DNA of 64,000 nt. Source: Biscogniauxia marginata. Taxonomy: Eukaryota > Ascomycota > Sordariomycetes > Xylariales > Xylariaceae. The stretch covers positions 124,001-188,000 of the forward strand of contig MU404070.1 in the NCBI GenBank assembly GCA_022695795.1, read 5' to 3'. Positions 31,618 to 43,328 of the stretch are shown here, piece by piece. Under the pieces are notes generated by a model. The model was not told where the DNA came from. It saw nothing but the letters and a program-made list of their open reading frames with translations, and searched no databases. Position 1 is the first letter of the stretch. Each line of letters starts with the position of its first letter. A program made the translations under genes and the position numbers.

Positions 31618-34600
31618 CTACTTGCGCTTCGAGATCCTCTTCTGCGCCCTCAGCTCCTTCTTCATCCTGGCATCCACGATCTTGTACCTGCCCTTGACGC
31701 CCTTCGGCCGGCCCTGGATACCCTTGTTCAGGCCCTTGGCCACGACCAGCTTGGCGGGTTGTCTGGGCTTCTTGTGCGCCGCCTTGCTCAGCAGCTTCGA
31801 GATGCTCTCGGCCTTCTCCTTCTCCGTCATGCCCTCGTCGCCCGCCAGGAGGTCCGACTTCTTTCTCATCTTCTCGAGGCGCTGCGCCGCCTTGAACTTC
31901 TTGCGCGCCTTGGCTTCCCGGACCTTCTTGATTGGCCGTGCGTTCAGCGCCCTCAGTTTCTCCTTGATTGCGGCGGCCGCGGCCTTGGTGATTGGCTTGT
32001 GGGGTTTGCTATGCTGCCCCTCGTCGTCGAGGAACCACTATTCTTTCAAGTTAACGCTTTTCTTTTGTGATGATCTTAGGGGGGTAGGCGGGAATTCCAA
32101 CTCAGGAATGCAACAGAGATAGAACCGTGAGGCTAGGTTTCAGGAGTAACATATCCTCGAATAATACTGAAAGGGACAAGAAAGACACCAAAAACTAACC
32201 TCGGGCAAACCATCACGATCGCGGAAGGCATGCTTGTTAAAGCCATCATCAATGACATCATACTTGGTTTTTTGGCCTGTGGCTAACTGATGAGCTAGCG
32301 TCATGGCTTCCGCAGTGATTATATCGATATCTATATCGATTAGTATATGATGGCTAGCACGAGGGTGGGAATTATTACCTGGTCTCCCGTCAGGGAGGCG
32401 TCGGTCTTCCCAGTCATCGATCTTTTGCTCCACCACCTCAAATCCACCATCTTCATTTTCATCCTCGGAAGCAAAAGATGGCGGTTCGGCAGCGACCTTC
32501 TTCTGTTTAGTCGATCGCTCAGACTTCTTCAGTGTCTTCTCGGATCCGCCATCTGATATTGATTTGGTAACCACCGCCATTCCCTCTTTATCCAGCTTAG
32601 AAGGCTCAGGTTCGAGTTCATCAAGGATTCCTGGTATGCCCTTGAATATGTCTTGGTTGAAAAAACTCGTTGCTCGTCTCGAAAGGCCACCAGATCCTGC
32701 TGGACCATTATCCAAGTCGGTAACTAATCGTTTTGCGGGAGCCGAATCTTCTTCATCTGATTCTCCACTACTGTCCTCTTCAAGCTCGCCTTCCTCACTG
32801 GATTCCTGTTCATCAGCAGACAGCCCCTCCCATTCCCCGTCATCATGCTCTTGCCGAGCCTTCTTGGCCTTATATTTCGCATCTCTCAAAGACCTCTGTT
32901 CTTTGTACGCATCGAACATGTTGTCCAGCTCTCGTTCGAGTCGATCTTCTTCCTCGTCTTCCGAATCGGTATCGCCAGATGATCCAATGCCACTGTCTTG
33001 GTCTTTTTTGGCAGCCGCCTCCTTTATGATTGCCATTTTCCCCTTTGCGATCTGATTTAACGCACCCGTTTTGTCAACATCCTTAAGAGCAAAAATCGCG
33101 TCCTGTCCTAACGGACCAGCCTGCTCTAATCCTATGTCCATTGGCGCGGTCATTCCCATTTGGAGCCGTAAGATTTCTTTTTGCTTCTTCTCGTTTTCCT
33201 TCCTCCTTTCTCTTTTTCTCTTCCCTTGTTCTTTGTCCCTCAGGGCTTGTAGTTCTTCCTGAATCCTGAGTTCCTCGTCCATAGGCTCAACTTGCGCGAC
33301 CTCCTCCGGAGCAGCTGGTGCTGTGGTCTTCTTGGTGGGGAGCCCGAAAGCCTCGCGAGAATTCAACCTCCATTTGAGCAGTATCTTGAATTCTCTTCTA
33401 CCTAGTACTTTCAAGTCCCCGCAATATATTCTGATCTCCTCTGTAGTTTCTGGCATCTTATCCAAGGCCGCGAGCGCCACGTCGCCATTGCGCGGCTGCT
33501 CGAAGCTAAGCTTGTTGTAATTGGCCAAGATATCTAGAGGGTCCGTGGTTTCGATGAACTGGCTTGCGGGTATCTCTTTGAATTGCGTATAGTCACCCTC
33601 CTCGTATCCTTCTCGTTTGCGCTTCTTAACCTCTGGTTTGAACACTTTGGCTTCGTTGTTTGAGGCTCCCTCGGTATATTCTGCAAAGACGGCTCGCGGG
33701 TCCAGGAATTTCGGATCGATGTGCCTGGGAGCTTTGAAGCCTCGGCAAACCACGAATATTTCGGCGGATACATTTCTCGAAGAGGGAGGCTTGGTAGCTT
33801 CCACTTTTGCGAATAGTTGGTTGAACACCTACATGAACAAAGGATTAGAAATGAACTATAGCGGCGGATATATTTCCCCACTCACCCAGAGTAGTTTATT
33901 GTACTCTTTGCTTCTGAAGACCTTGGTAACAAAAGTTCCGCCCTCAACGAGGAATTCCGTGGCAAGTTTCATGGATTGCAAAACGAGCTCCGCTTGGTTG
34001 ACTATCCTAAAAGTTAGCAAGGTGCTCTTGAACTTGCGTATGATTGCACTGACAAGAGTCTTGGGCCCACGCCGTTCCGACATTTGGTGCTCCCTTGAAA
34101 ATAATTAGTCACCATTACTCCAGGAAGTATATATAGTTAGTCGCATGCGGTTTGTTAGTCTCTTAAGAAGGCCATAGGTATTCCTCACTAGGAATTGACT
34201 AGAAATAAGCGTAGAGATTGCTCACATCATGCAGGACAGTGTCGGCTTTGAGAGTCTTGATATGCGTTCGGATCGTGTGTCTAGTCTTTTCTGTAGTGAT
34301 GTCCCCCTGAAAACTGATGACTTTAGGAATTGGCTTGATCGGCGTTAGATCAACACCAATAATAAGACTGCCAGTAGGCATCGCCTCGCTTGCTACTTGT
34401 AGCCATGACTGGGTGACGAGGTTAGCAGTTTAACGGGAGATGCGAAATGTGGTAACCCACTCCCGGCGCAGCACAGAGATCTAAGAGAACCCTAGACGAC
34501 TCTAAGAATCCATATCTCTTGTTCAGTTGTATGAGTTTGAATGCGGCTCGTGCTCTATATCCCTTTTCTTTCGCAAGCTTGTAGTACTTATCCAATCTCC

Positions 34601-34628
34601 CCTTGCCGTGTTTCTTCTGAATCGCCAT
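31618..34628 (-). CDS. SPB1: 27S pre-rRNA (guanosine-2'-O)-methyltransferase SPB1
   Basis: Seven exons: 34628-34461, 34408-34226, 34093-34054, 34001-33886, 33828-32379, 32330-32200 and 32037-31618, about 835 residues (yeast 841). The N-terminal FtsJ/RrmJ domain starts [17 protein letters not shown]. The SAM-binding DLCAAPGSW is rebuilt across intron 1, and [10 protein letters not shown] comes from the 40-nt exon 3. [16 protein letters not shown] follows. A DUF3381 middle with acidic, coiled regions comes next, then the Spb1 C-terminal domain ([30 protein letters not shown], a basic tail ending KRISKRK). In yeast Spb1 methylates G2922 of 25S rRNA in the peptidyl-transferase centre, during late nucleolar 60S assembly. 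The intron at 32378-32331 is only 48 nt, stop-free and a multiple of three. Confidence 0.96.
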
Positions 34629-35274
34629 TGTTCTCCGGTAGCCAACCTAGCCTAGTCCTCTAGGCTAGGAGATGGTCTAAACGGAAAAAGAAAGTGAAAA
34701 AGTGAAAAAGTGATCGAAGTGTTGGCCACTTCCGGTATGTGGTGGGGAGATAGACGGTGCAAATGGATTGGATGTATCTACAAGTCAAGAGTTTTTGGTT
34801 TTTTTTCTTAGGCCGACGGCATTTCTCTTTACGATAAGCTCATCGATAAGATCTATGGATGCGATAAGGTGCACGGCCTGGTAAAGCTGGGTAGCGGCTG
34901 GTGTGCAGGTGATTGCCCCACCTTCGCGAGTCGCGAAAAATTAGGTACAAGGTACGTACCTGACACAGTGCTAACTACTTCCAACGTCATCATTATTGTC
35001 TCTCTTGGCCCGTGTAAAGTGGTCTCGCGTCTTTACGCGGCGTGTCTGGAGCCACTCTGCCCCATCTTGCTTGCATCCTCCCCGCCACTGCGTTTTCTTC
35101 TTCTACTATTAAACTAGTAAAACCTGTGTATCTGCTTTCTATTTTTTGTATCATCGACCATGCCCAATCCCTTCTTCTTGTAGTTTGGTGGTTCTGCTTT
35201 GTCTTGGTTCCGAGGACCTTGGAAAGAGAGAAAAACTACGTTATCCTCAGTTATTGGATGAACGAGCTGCCGAC
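34629..35274. other. divergent promoter region, SPB1 and the Cdt2-like gene
   Basis: About 650 bases between two divergent starts. It shows AT-rich and T-rich tracts and no gene. An open frame runs into the Cdt2-like gene from 35146 but has leader-like composition. Confidence 0.5.
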
Positions 35275-37521
35275 ATGGTTGGAGGGTCCGCAAGAGAAGA
35301 CGACATCATGAATTCGACCGTACTCAAGGAGAACTCGAGGCTGCTCTCGCCGCCGAGGGTCCAGAATACCAAGGAGAGACGAAACCCGTCAATTACGCCT
35401 AGGAAGTTCAAGCGCTTCTTCACTCCTCGCTCTCGAGTGCCCACACACCCGAGTCCAGCCCGGAGAGCCCTGCAGGATCTTGCCGCCCCGGAACTTAATC
35501 ATCGATATCACACACCCGCACCATCTAGCCCAATGATGCCTCTTTCCGAGGAACGGAATTTAGACGAAGAAAAGCTCGACATCCGGGATAGTCGACTACC
35601 CAAAAGAAGAAAGACTCACCACACTCCCGAATCCTCGCCATGCCGTCCTCCACTCTCCGTATCGACTAATGATGGCCTATCTCCTTCAAAGGCCATCCAA
35701 TCTGGTCTCCTCAGTCCTATTCGATCTCTCCATTCAAGCCAAGGGATTTGTGAATCCGATGATGACGCTAGTGAAGATGATCTTCCATCCGAACCTCGGC
35801 CATTGAGACGCCTAACTACTGTACCAAGTCGTGGTCTGACTGGCCAGCTTGTACAGAGGCAATTGGGAGGGATGCCTCAAGCTGGACGTTCATACATGGC
35901 ATATCCTGCCGCTGACTGGAGGATCGATACGGCTGACTTCTACAGTCGACCCGATGATGTCCACAGCTGTATCAGCCACGACGGCCCAGGCCGGTGTATA
36001 CCATTCTGCGCGGCTACCTGTCATCGAAGCAGCCTGACCGCAGTTGGAGACGAGGAAGGCCGTGTCCGGCTGTTAGAATCTTCTGGTAACTCCTCAGAAC
36101 CGTTCAGCAAGACCCATCTTGTTTTTCAAGCACACACAAACGCCATCATCGATCTCGCCTTCTCCAATGATGACTATCTCCTCGCAACTGCATCTGGTGA
36201 CCAGATGGGACGGGTCATAGATATGATGACACAATCTACCATCGCCTTCCTTCCACAACATACCGCATCTCTCAAGCAAATTCGTTTCCAGCCTGGACAA
36301 GCAAATAGTAGTGTCCTAGCAACATCATCCCGCGACGGTAGTGTCCAGATTTGGGATTTACGTTGTAGCCGCCCGGCACAGGAGTTTGCTCCTCCTGAGA
36401 ATCCAGAGGGTAATCTAGTGTTTCGACGGCCTGCACTGAGGCGTGGTTGTGCAGTAAATAGCTTATATCATGCACATGCCCGAACTTTACGTCAATCCCG
36501 GCAGGCATCTTCTCTAGGACCAGGAGATACTCCTTCTCGTAGTGAGCTTCCGAGTCGGGCGAATGACGTATCTGTCACAGCACTGCAGTTCTTACCCCCT
36601 GGACAGGAGCATTTGCTGCTTACTGCATGCGAAGCAGATGCGTCTATCAAGTTGTGGGATATCCGCTGCATACATACCTCGCGCAATAAGGTACCTTCCC
36701 CGTTGTCGGCAACGGCTCCTCCAGCATCTCATACACAATGGCGACCTTTCGGCATCTCATCCCTAGCTCTTGGGACGGACGCTTCCAGGCTGTACGCATT
36801 GTGCAAAGATAACACTGTCTATGCATACTCAACTGCACACTTGATCTTAGGACATGCCCCAGAGCTCTGTACAAGAAACGGCGAGCCGCCCAGACGAAGA
36901 CACAATGCAAACGCTCAAGAAAGCCTTGGACCGCTATATGGATTTAGACACCCCTCATTCCACGCAACCAGCTTCTACGTCAAGTGTGCGGTGCGACCAG
37001 CGCGAGACGGACGCAGTGAGGTTCTAGCTGTTGGAAGTAACGATAATTGTGCAGTGCTCTTCCCGACGCAGGAACGGTATTTTAAAGATGAACTATCAGG
37101 CATGCCGGGCTCCGCGAGTCTCGAGAACTCGACAATCGCTACGTCAACCCACCGCCTCGCATCCTCGAGCTTCCTCACCCCACCGGCAGCCAATACAAGA
37201 GCCTCTGTCGGGGTCCGTCGACCGCTATTCAGAACTAGCAGCTCGAGAAATCTTTCCACACGGCCCAGGGACAACATTCCGATCATACGCACCGGTACAG
37301 CGCTTGTTCGGGGTCATGATCGGGAGGTTGGCTCGGTGGCCTGGACGAATGAGGGCAAGCTTGTCACTGTTGGCGATGACTATCTGATCCGCTGTTGGAG
37401 CGAGGGAAGGGAAGATGCGGCGGACCTACGCACAGGAGGTGAGACAGGAGGTAGACGTTGGGGGTGCGGTTGGGCAGAGGTGGGAGACGATTGGGATCAA
37501 CCCGACGATGATGAGGAATAA
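35275..37521 (+). CDS. WD40 protein, CRL4 substrate receptor Cdt2-like
   Basis: A single exon of 748 residues. The start at 35275 (MVGGSARED) is taken; ATG 35308 (MNSTVLKEN) is an equally possible start and 35146 is unlikely. A basic disordered N-terminus contains TPRKFKRFFTPRSR at 41-54, followed by a Ser/Pro and acidic region. WD40 repeats run from about 210 to 740. SGDQMGRVIDM and HTASLKQIRF match the Cdt2 pattern. Two DDB1-contact WDxR motifs are visible: IWDLRC (W360) and LWDIRC (W461). In fission yeast and animals, Cdt2 docks PCNA-bound substrates such as Cdt1 and Spd1 on Cul4-Ddb1 for ubiquitination in S phase. The long loops (for example about 420-450 and 520-570) are larger than in the animal protein. 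Function is inferred from the family. Confidence 0.88.
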   Translation: MVGGSAREDDIMNSTVLKENSRLLSPPRVQNTKERRNPSITPRKFKRFFTPRSRVPTHPSPARRALQDLAAPELNHRYHTPAPSSPMMPLSEERNLDEEKLDIRDSRLPKRRKTHHTPESSPCRPPLSVSTNDGLSPSKAIQSGLLSPIRSLHSSQGICESDDDASEDDLPSEPRPLRRLTTVPSRGLTGQLVQRQLGGMPQAGRSYMAYPAADWRIDTADFYSRPDDVHSCISHDGPGRCIPFCAATCHRSSLTAVGDEEGRVRLLESSGNSSEPFSKTHLVFQAHTNAIIDLAFSNDDYLLATASGDQMGRVIDMMTQSTIAFLPQHTASLKQIRFQPGQANSSVLATSSRDGSVQIWDLRCSRPAQEFAPPENPEGNLVFRRPALRRGCAVNSLYHAHARTLRQSRQASSLGPGDTPSRSELPSRANDVSVTALQFLPPGQEHLLLTACEADASIKLWDIRCIHTSRNKVPSPLSATAPPASHTQWRPFGISSLALGTDASRLYALCKDNTVYAYSTAHLILGHAPELCTRNGEPPRRRHNANAQESLGPLYGFRHPSFHATSFYVKCAVRPARDGRSEVLAVGSNDNCAVLFPTQERYFKDELSGMPGSASLENSTIATSTHRLASSSFLTPPAANTRASVGVRRPLFRTSSSRNLSTRPRDNIPIIRTGTALVRGHDREVGSVAWTNEGKLVTVGDDYLIRCWSEGREDAADLRTGGETGGRRWGCGWAEVGDDWDQPDDDEE

Positions 37522-38689
37522 TGAAGGTCAGCTCCGGTCTCTATAGGTGGGCGTTTTCAAGCTTGGGTGTGGAAAAAGGGCTTGCTCAGAGCCTAACTGT
37601 GTCTTGTGCACACCCTATGTCTGATACCCATTACTTGATGGATTTGTCTAGATTTCTGCTGTTTGCGTTGTTTATCACGTTTTCTATAACCATTATACCC
37701 CGGTACATACTGTGTTATACCAAATGCTCTATTCAGGACATTCTTTATATACCTGTGTACATACACCCACGTCTGAATTAAGCCAGTCCATTACATGTTG
37801 ACCTGCAAAAAACTCTTCCTAATTACACATGAATCCGATAGTCACGTCTTCATAACCAAAGTGAGAAGGAATTCTAAACCGTAGAAGTTTATATTATTGG
37901 TTGAGAGATTCGGTCACTTACAAGTCATGAGGTGCTCTACCTAAAAGTTATCTTTCTCAATTCGAATGTTCTAGTCAAGCTGTCCAGATTATGTAATACT
38001 TATAGCAACAAGCTATCCTAATGTAGTTTAGCAGATGATTATTTTATTAAGGCCCGGAGCTATTGAATGGTCCACGATCGCAACCTTTACATTAAGGAGA
38101 GGGAGACCTTTTTTTTTGGCGTGATATATAACCACCTTGGAAGAATAGGCTTTGATTTTAACGGGATCCTACCTCCATGTAAACTTGTCAAGTGGTTTGT
38201 TTGGAAGGAATGCTATATAACATCATGTTTGAGCAGTAATTTAGAAAGTAGGTAGAAGGCTAAGCCTAATAAGGTAGTATTGAAATGTGGGGTCTATGTA
38301 GCCACCGAATCAGCCACGATGTCTTCCAGACTCTCACGGACTTCCAGTACGTAGCGCAGGTGCTTGCCTCCTTGATTATCTGACGTATCGTCGTTTCTGC
38401 CTTCATTGAAATAGTAGCACTTTTATTTTTGAAAGCGAGAGTACTAGGTGAACTTATCCTACAATAAATCAAGGGATTTTTCATAAATATTATCTTTTTA
38501 CTCGTCATTAGCAGCTCTAATACAATTCTTTGTTTCCTACCGGCTAGCCGGGCCTAATTCATCACATAATAGACCGACTGCGCCGGCATAAGTCCCTAAG
38601 CTTGGCTTGACACTTTCTCGCAATTTCGGTCAAGAAATCGTTTCCGAAACGTTCGTCGGGTTTCATTAGTGTCGAGGACTAGAGCCACC
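37522..38689. other. AT-rich spacer
   Basis: About 1.2 kb between two same-strand genes. No gene seen; short frames only. Confidence 0.5.
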
Positions 38690-40482
38690 ATGGACGTTCA
38701 TCTTCTTGTCTATGACTTGTCGGGCGGTCTTGCCAAGCAAATGTCGATGGGCATGCTCGGCTTTCAACTCGACGCCATATACCATACCTCTATAGAGCTT
38801 GACGGCGTGGAGTACGTCTATGACGGAGGGATCAATGCTATCCATCCGGGTAGCTCTCACTTGGGCCGGCCTCTACAGCGACTGCACCTTGGACGGACAG
38901 AACTACCCCTAGAAGTGGTTATTGAATACCTCGAATCACTCAGAGAGATATACACCCCCCAGGTAAGCCAAAAATCGCCTAATCTCAGGTGTCAAAATGG
39001 CTAAGTAAATAGGCGTATGATCTATTCCGGCACAATTGCAACAACTTCAGCAATGACCTTTCGACCTTTCTCCTAGGAAGAGGTATCCCGGAACACATCA
39101 CGAATATGCCTCAAGCGGTGCTCGACTCGCCCTTTGGCAGGATGTTGCAACCTCAGCTAGAACAGATGGTCGAGGCAAGAAAGGCTCAGCATGGTGGGCT
39201 CCTTGGCATTCAAAACAACGCCCAAGAGCAGTCAAACGGTGTAAACGCCTCTGCCCCTACCCGGAGTCCCGGAGTAGTGAACGTTTCTAATCTTCAAGAA
39301 CTGAACAAAGCCCTTGAAAGTGCTGACAGATCCAGCGCGATCATTTTCTTTACTTCAGCCACCTGCGCTCCTTGCAAAATGCTGTACCCCCTATACGACG
39401 AGTTGGCCGCGCAGCACGGAGAAAAGGTTACTTTAATCAAGGTCGACACATCCCAAGCATTTGATGTCGCGCAAAAGTACTCGATCAGGGGAACACCAAC
39501 CTTTATCACATTTGTACGGGGTAACAAGGAGGAGCAGTGGGTGGGTGCCGATGCCTCTCGCTTGAGGGGAACCGTCGGGCTGCTAGCGCAAATGGCTATC
39601 CCATCTCATCCGCATCGAATGCTCAGACTACCACATCTTGCCAATACGGATTCTAAACCTGTCTTATACACGAAGATCCCGCCTCTCCCGAAGTTGTTGT
39701 CAAAATTGGGGCCAACTGCGAACGAGTCGGCAGTTCAAGGGGTTAAGCATTTCATCGAAGCCAGATCTGCCGAAGGTCCGGCACAGACCACTCTCCCGGA
39801 CCTGTCAGCGTTCGCGAATTTCTTGCGCGCTGCTGTGAAGGATCTGCCTAAGGAAGTCCTATTTACCGTTGTAGATCTATTCCGGTGTGCGCTTATTGAT
39901 CCGCGTCTGAGCGGGTACTTCGCCGAGGAGGCTGGCCATAAGACAGTTGTCACACTCCTGGATGCGGTTAATGAAGTATCAGATTGCCCTTATGCTCTGA
40001 GATTAGTAACATTACAAATGGCGTGTAACTTGTTCTCAAGCACACTATACCCAGACCAAATTCTAGGGCAGGCCTTATTACGAACTCCCATTACTCAACT
40101 TATCTCTACAAGCTTTCTCGACGACAGCCATAACAACGTTCGAGTAGCAGCAGCATCGCTATTGTTCAATGTTGCTTCAGCCAACAGCTATAAGCGAGAT
40201 CGCTCAGGAGACGTGCTGCCAGAGGAGGATCAGATTGAGCTTGCCGCATCGGTATTAGAGGCCATCACGCAGGAAGAGTCATCGAATGAGGCTCTGCACG
40301 GGATGTTGCTGGCGTTGGGCCTGCTGGCTTACTGCATGCCGATGGAAGGGGAGTTGATAGATCTGCTGAGAACGATGGATGCCCATGGAACTATCATGGC
40401 GAAGAAGAAGAATTTCCCGGATGAGCCGTTGGTCGGCGAGGTCGGAGGTGAGTTAATGGGAAAGGGGCTTGTGAGGAAATAG
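38690..40482 (+). CDS. PPPDE peptidase-thioredoxin-PUL domain protein
   Basis: Two exons, 38690-38962 and 39013-40482, give 580 residues. The start has an optimal GCCACCATGG context, and the 50-nt intron keeps phase. Domain order: PPPDE/DeSI-type cysteine isopeptidase (1-150) with catalytic H32 (YHTSIEL) and C100 (RHNCNNFS); a thioredoxin domain (about 175-285) with active site C209-A-P-C212 (SATCAPCKML) and the cis-Pro segment RGTPTFITF; and a helical PUL domain (about 310-575, starting KIPPLPKLLSKL) of the armadillo-like type that binds Cdc48/p97 in PLAA/Ufd3. The family is thought to remove ubiquitin or SUMO-like modifiers. The fusion occurs in other fungi. The Trp normally before the thioredoxin CxxC is Thr here. 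The peptidase dyad and both redox cysteines are intact, so the protein is probably active. Cytosolic: no signal peptide or membrane helix. Confidence 0.93.
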
Positions 40483-41170
40483 AATGGCACAGGGGGGAAG
40501 AAGAGCTACTAGGTAGAATATATGCTGTTTGCTTACACGAGGAGGTTAAGTACGTATAGGTTAGATGGTTTTATTTTACTCTCTTAGATATAAGAATAGA
40601 GTTAGGCTTGGTTTTGCACGGAGTACCGTTACCTGGATGTTTGATAGGAATAGAGCGCATCTTGATTTCTCCAGACCAACCCAACTCAACAGATAAAAAT
40701 AAAGATACCTTGTAGCAGACAAAACTTTATTTAGTACTGTGTGTACCTCTCCAACGTGCTTACAATTCTCTTGAACAATAGACTAAAAATTCAAACTTAC
40801 AGGGCTATCTCTTTCTTGCTTTTTGGGACAGCTTCTCTTCCCAGCATCAGGACACACCATTGACCTCAGCATTGATCAATTGGATTATTTAACAATCGCA
40901 AAACCGCAGACGCAACCACTCCTTATCGCGCGCCAACCCAGCCTTATCAGTGGGGCCTGGCAGGGGTTTCCCATTACGCACCGACTTGTAGAGGGCCCCC
41001 GCTGCTCTGGCAACGGGGAAAAGTAAATAGCCCCACCGAAGTAAACTGGGGACGATAGTTACTAACACGCCCAGTCCCCAGATTCCATGTACGGCATTCC
41101 ATGCCTCCTCTACCAGCAGCGCTACCGCGATATCATCAAGACATTTTGCGACACGCTGCAGGCCACTGGA
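40483..41170. other. spacer and kinesin promoter
   Basis: About 690 bases with no gene. An upstream ATG at 41087 in the kinesin frame adds non-conserved residues and is not preferred. Confidence 0.45.
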
Positions 41171-43328
41171 ATGACAATCACGATGGCCGCGACGCTGGAC
41201 CCGCGCCAGCACCACCACCAGCACCTGGTGCCTTCCGGCTCCTACTCGACCTCGGCCGAGATGAAGAACTCCCCCATCCGTTCCAATGCCTCGACTCCCT
41301 CGCTGCGCGCCCGCGATGGAACACTACCGCAGCATATGATGATGGACTCTGGAGGCGGCAACGTGAGGGTCGTCGTGAGAGTAAGGGCATTCTTGCCCAG
41401 GGGTACGTATTTTTATTTTATAACATTTTATTTCATATTATTACTGCTACTACTACTACTACCACACCAACCAAAAAAAAAAAAAAGAAGAGAGAATACT
41501 AGTAGCAAGGCAATGGCAGCAACTAACAAGGCATATGATCTTTACAGAGATCGACCGTGGTGCGGACTGCTTGATTAGCATGGATCCAGTCACCCAGATG
41601 ACGACACTGCACGTCCCAAACGACAGCGACCCGGCCAATTCGAGAGCGAAGACCCGCAGGGTCATCGAGGAGAAGAGCTTCACGTTCGACAACTCCTTCT
41701 GGAGTCACAACACAAAGGATCGACACTATGCACACCAGGAAGACGTTTACAACTGCCTCGGCGAGGAGTTCCTCGACCACAACTTCGAGGGCTACCACAC
41801 CTGCATCTTCGCCTACGGGCAGACCGGCTCCGGCAAGTCGTACACCATGATGGGCACCCCCGACCAGCCGGGCCTTATCCCGCGCACCTGCGAGGACCTG
41901 TTCCAGCGCATCGAGGAGGCCCAGAACGAGAACCCCAACATCTCGTACCACGTGCGGGCCTCGTACTTCGAGGTCTACAATGAGCACGTGCGCGACCTGC
42001 TCGTGCCCGTCGCCTCGAATCAGCCGCCCTACTACCTCAAGATCCGCGAGTCGCCGACCGAGGGGCCGTACGTCAAGGACCTGACCGAGGTGCCCGTGCG
42101 GAATCTTAACGAGATCCTGCGGTACATGAAGACGGGCGACGCGAGCCGCACGACGGCGAGCACCAAGATGAACGACACGAGCAGCCGCAGCCACGCCGTC
42201 TTCACCATCATGCTGAAGCAGATCCACCACGACATGGACACGGACGAGACCACGGAGCGCAGCTCGCGCATCCGGCTCGTCGACCTCGCGGGCAGCGAGC
42301 GGGCCAAGTCGACCGAGGCGACGGGGGCGCGGCTCCGCGAGGGTAGCAACATCAACAAGTCGCTCACGACGCTGGGGCGCGTGATCGCGGCGCTCGCGGA
42401 CCCGAAGCAGGGAGGGGGCGGGCGGTCGGGCAAGCGGAGCAAGGACATCGTGCCGTACCGGGACTCGATCCTGACGTGGCTGCTGAAGGACTCGCTGGGC
42501 GGGAACAGTAAGACGGCGATGATCGCGTGCATCGCGCCGTCGGACTACGAGGAGACGCTCTCGACGCTGCGGTACGCGGACCAGGCGAAGCGGATCCGGA
42601 CGCGCGCGGTGGTGAACCAGGACCACATCAGCACGGCGGAGCGCGACGCGCAGATCGCGGCCATGGCGGACGAGATCCGCGCGCTGCAGCTGCAGCTGTC
42701 GGCGTCGGCGTCGGCGTCGGACTCGCGGCGGCGCGAGCGCGACGCGCGCGAGGGCGAGGGCGGGGGCGGGGGCGGGGAGCGCCTCGAGGAGTACCAGAGC
42801 CGCGTCGCCGCCATGCAGCGCAAGATGGAGGAGCGCGGCCTCGTCGCCGAGGGCAAGATCCGCAGCCTCCAGACCGAGAACGAGGCCCTGCGCCTCCACC
42901 TCAAGCTCGCCCTCGACAGCCTCAAGAACCCCATCCCCGAGGTCGCGAAGCCGGATGCCGCCGTCGTCGGCAGTAGCGTCGTCGATCCCGAGGCGGACAA
43001 GGAGAACGACGACGTGCAAGATGATGATGATGATGATGACGTCGACGCGGGCGAGGACGCTGGCGGGAAGTCCGGTCCCCGCCCCCGTCCCCGCCACCGG
43101 GGCAGCCCCATCGACGAGGCGTACTACGACGACGAGGACGAGGCGGAGGCGTACGAGGACAAGGCGAACGACATGCAGGACTACATGCACGAGCTCCTGC
43201 GCGACCTGTCGGTGTTCCGGAGGAAGATCGGCGACGACAAGGACCGCTTCCTCACCGCGGACGCGGACGCGGGCTCAGGCCAGAACGGTCCGCGCTGGCC
43301 GCCGGTGGGGGTGAGGGGCGGGTTTTGA
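41171..43328 (+). CDS. kinesin-3 motor protein, short UncB/Nkin3-like type
   Basis: Two exons, 41171-41402 and 41548-43328, give 670 residues (start at 41171 or 41183). The donor is GTACGT and the acceptor TTTACAG; the join rebuilds FLPREIDRGADC, the kinesin-3 N-terminal signature. The motor is complete: P-loop GQTGSGKS at 168-175, switch I NDTSSRSH at 286-293, switch II DLAGSE at 323-328, NKSLTTLGRVIAAL, VPYRDSILTWLL and the neck region YADQAKRIRTRAVVN. A short coiled coil and an acidic tail (a run of Asp near 490-500) follow. There is no FHA or PH domain, so it is not the long vesicle motor UncA/Unc104 but resembles the short UncB/Nkin3 class. GC content is very high, which creates a 555-residue antisense open frame that is an artefact. 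Confidence 0.92.

Noticed and set aside
41523..43190. A 555-codon open frame on the minus strand, opposite the kinesin
   Set aside because: It is a by-product of very GC-rich kinesin codons; the plus strand has all kinesin motifs and the antisense product is low-complexity Val/Leu/Arg.
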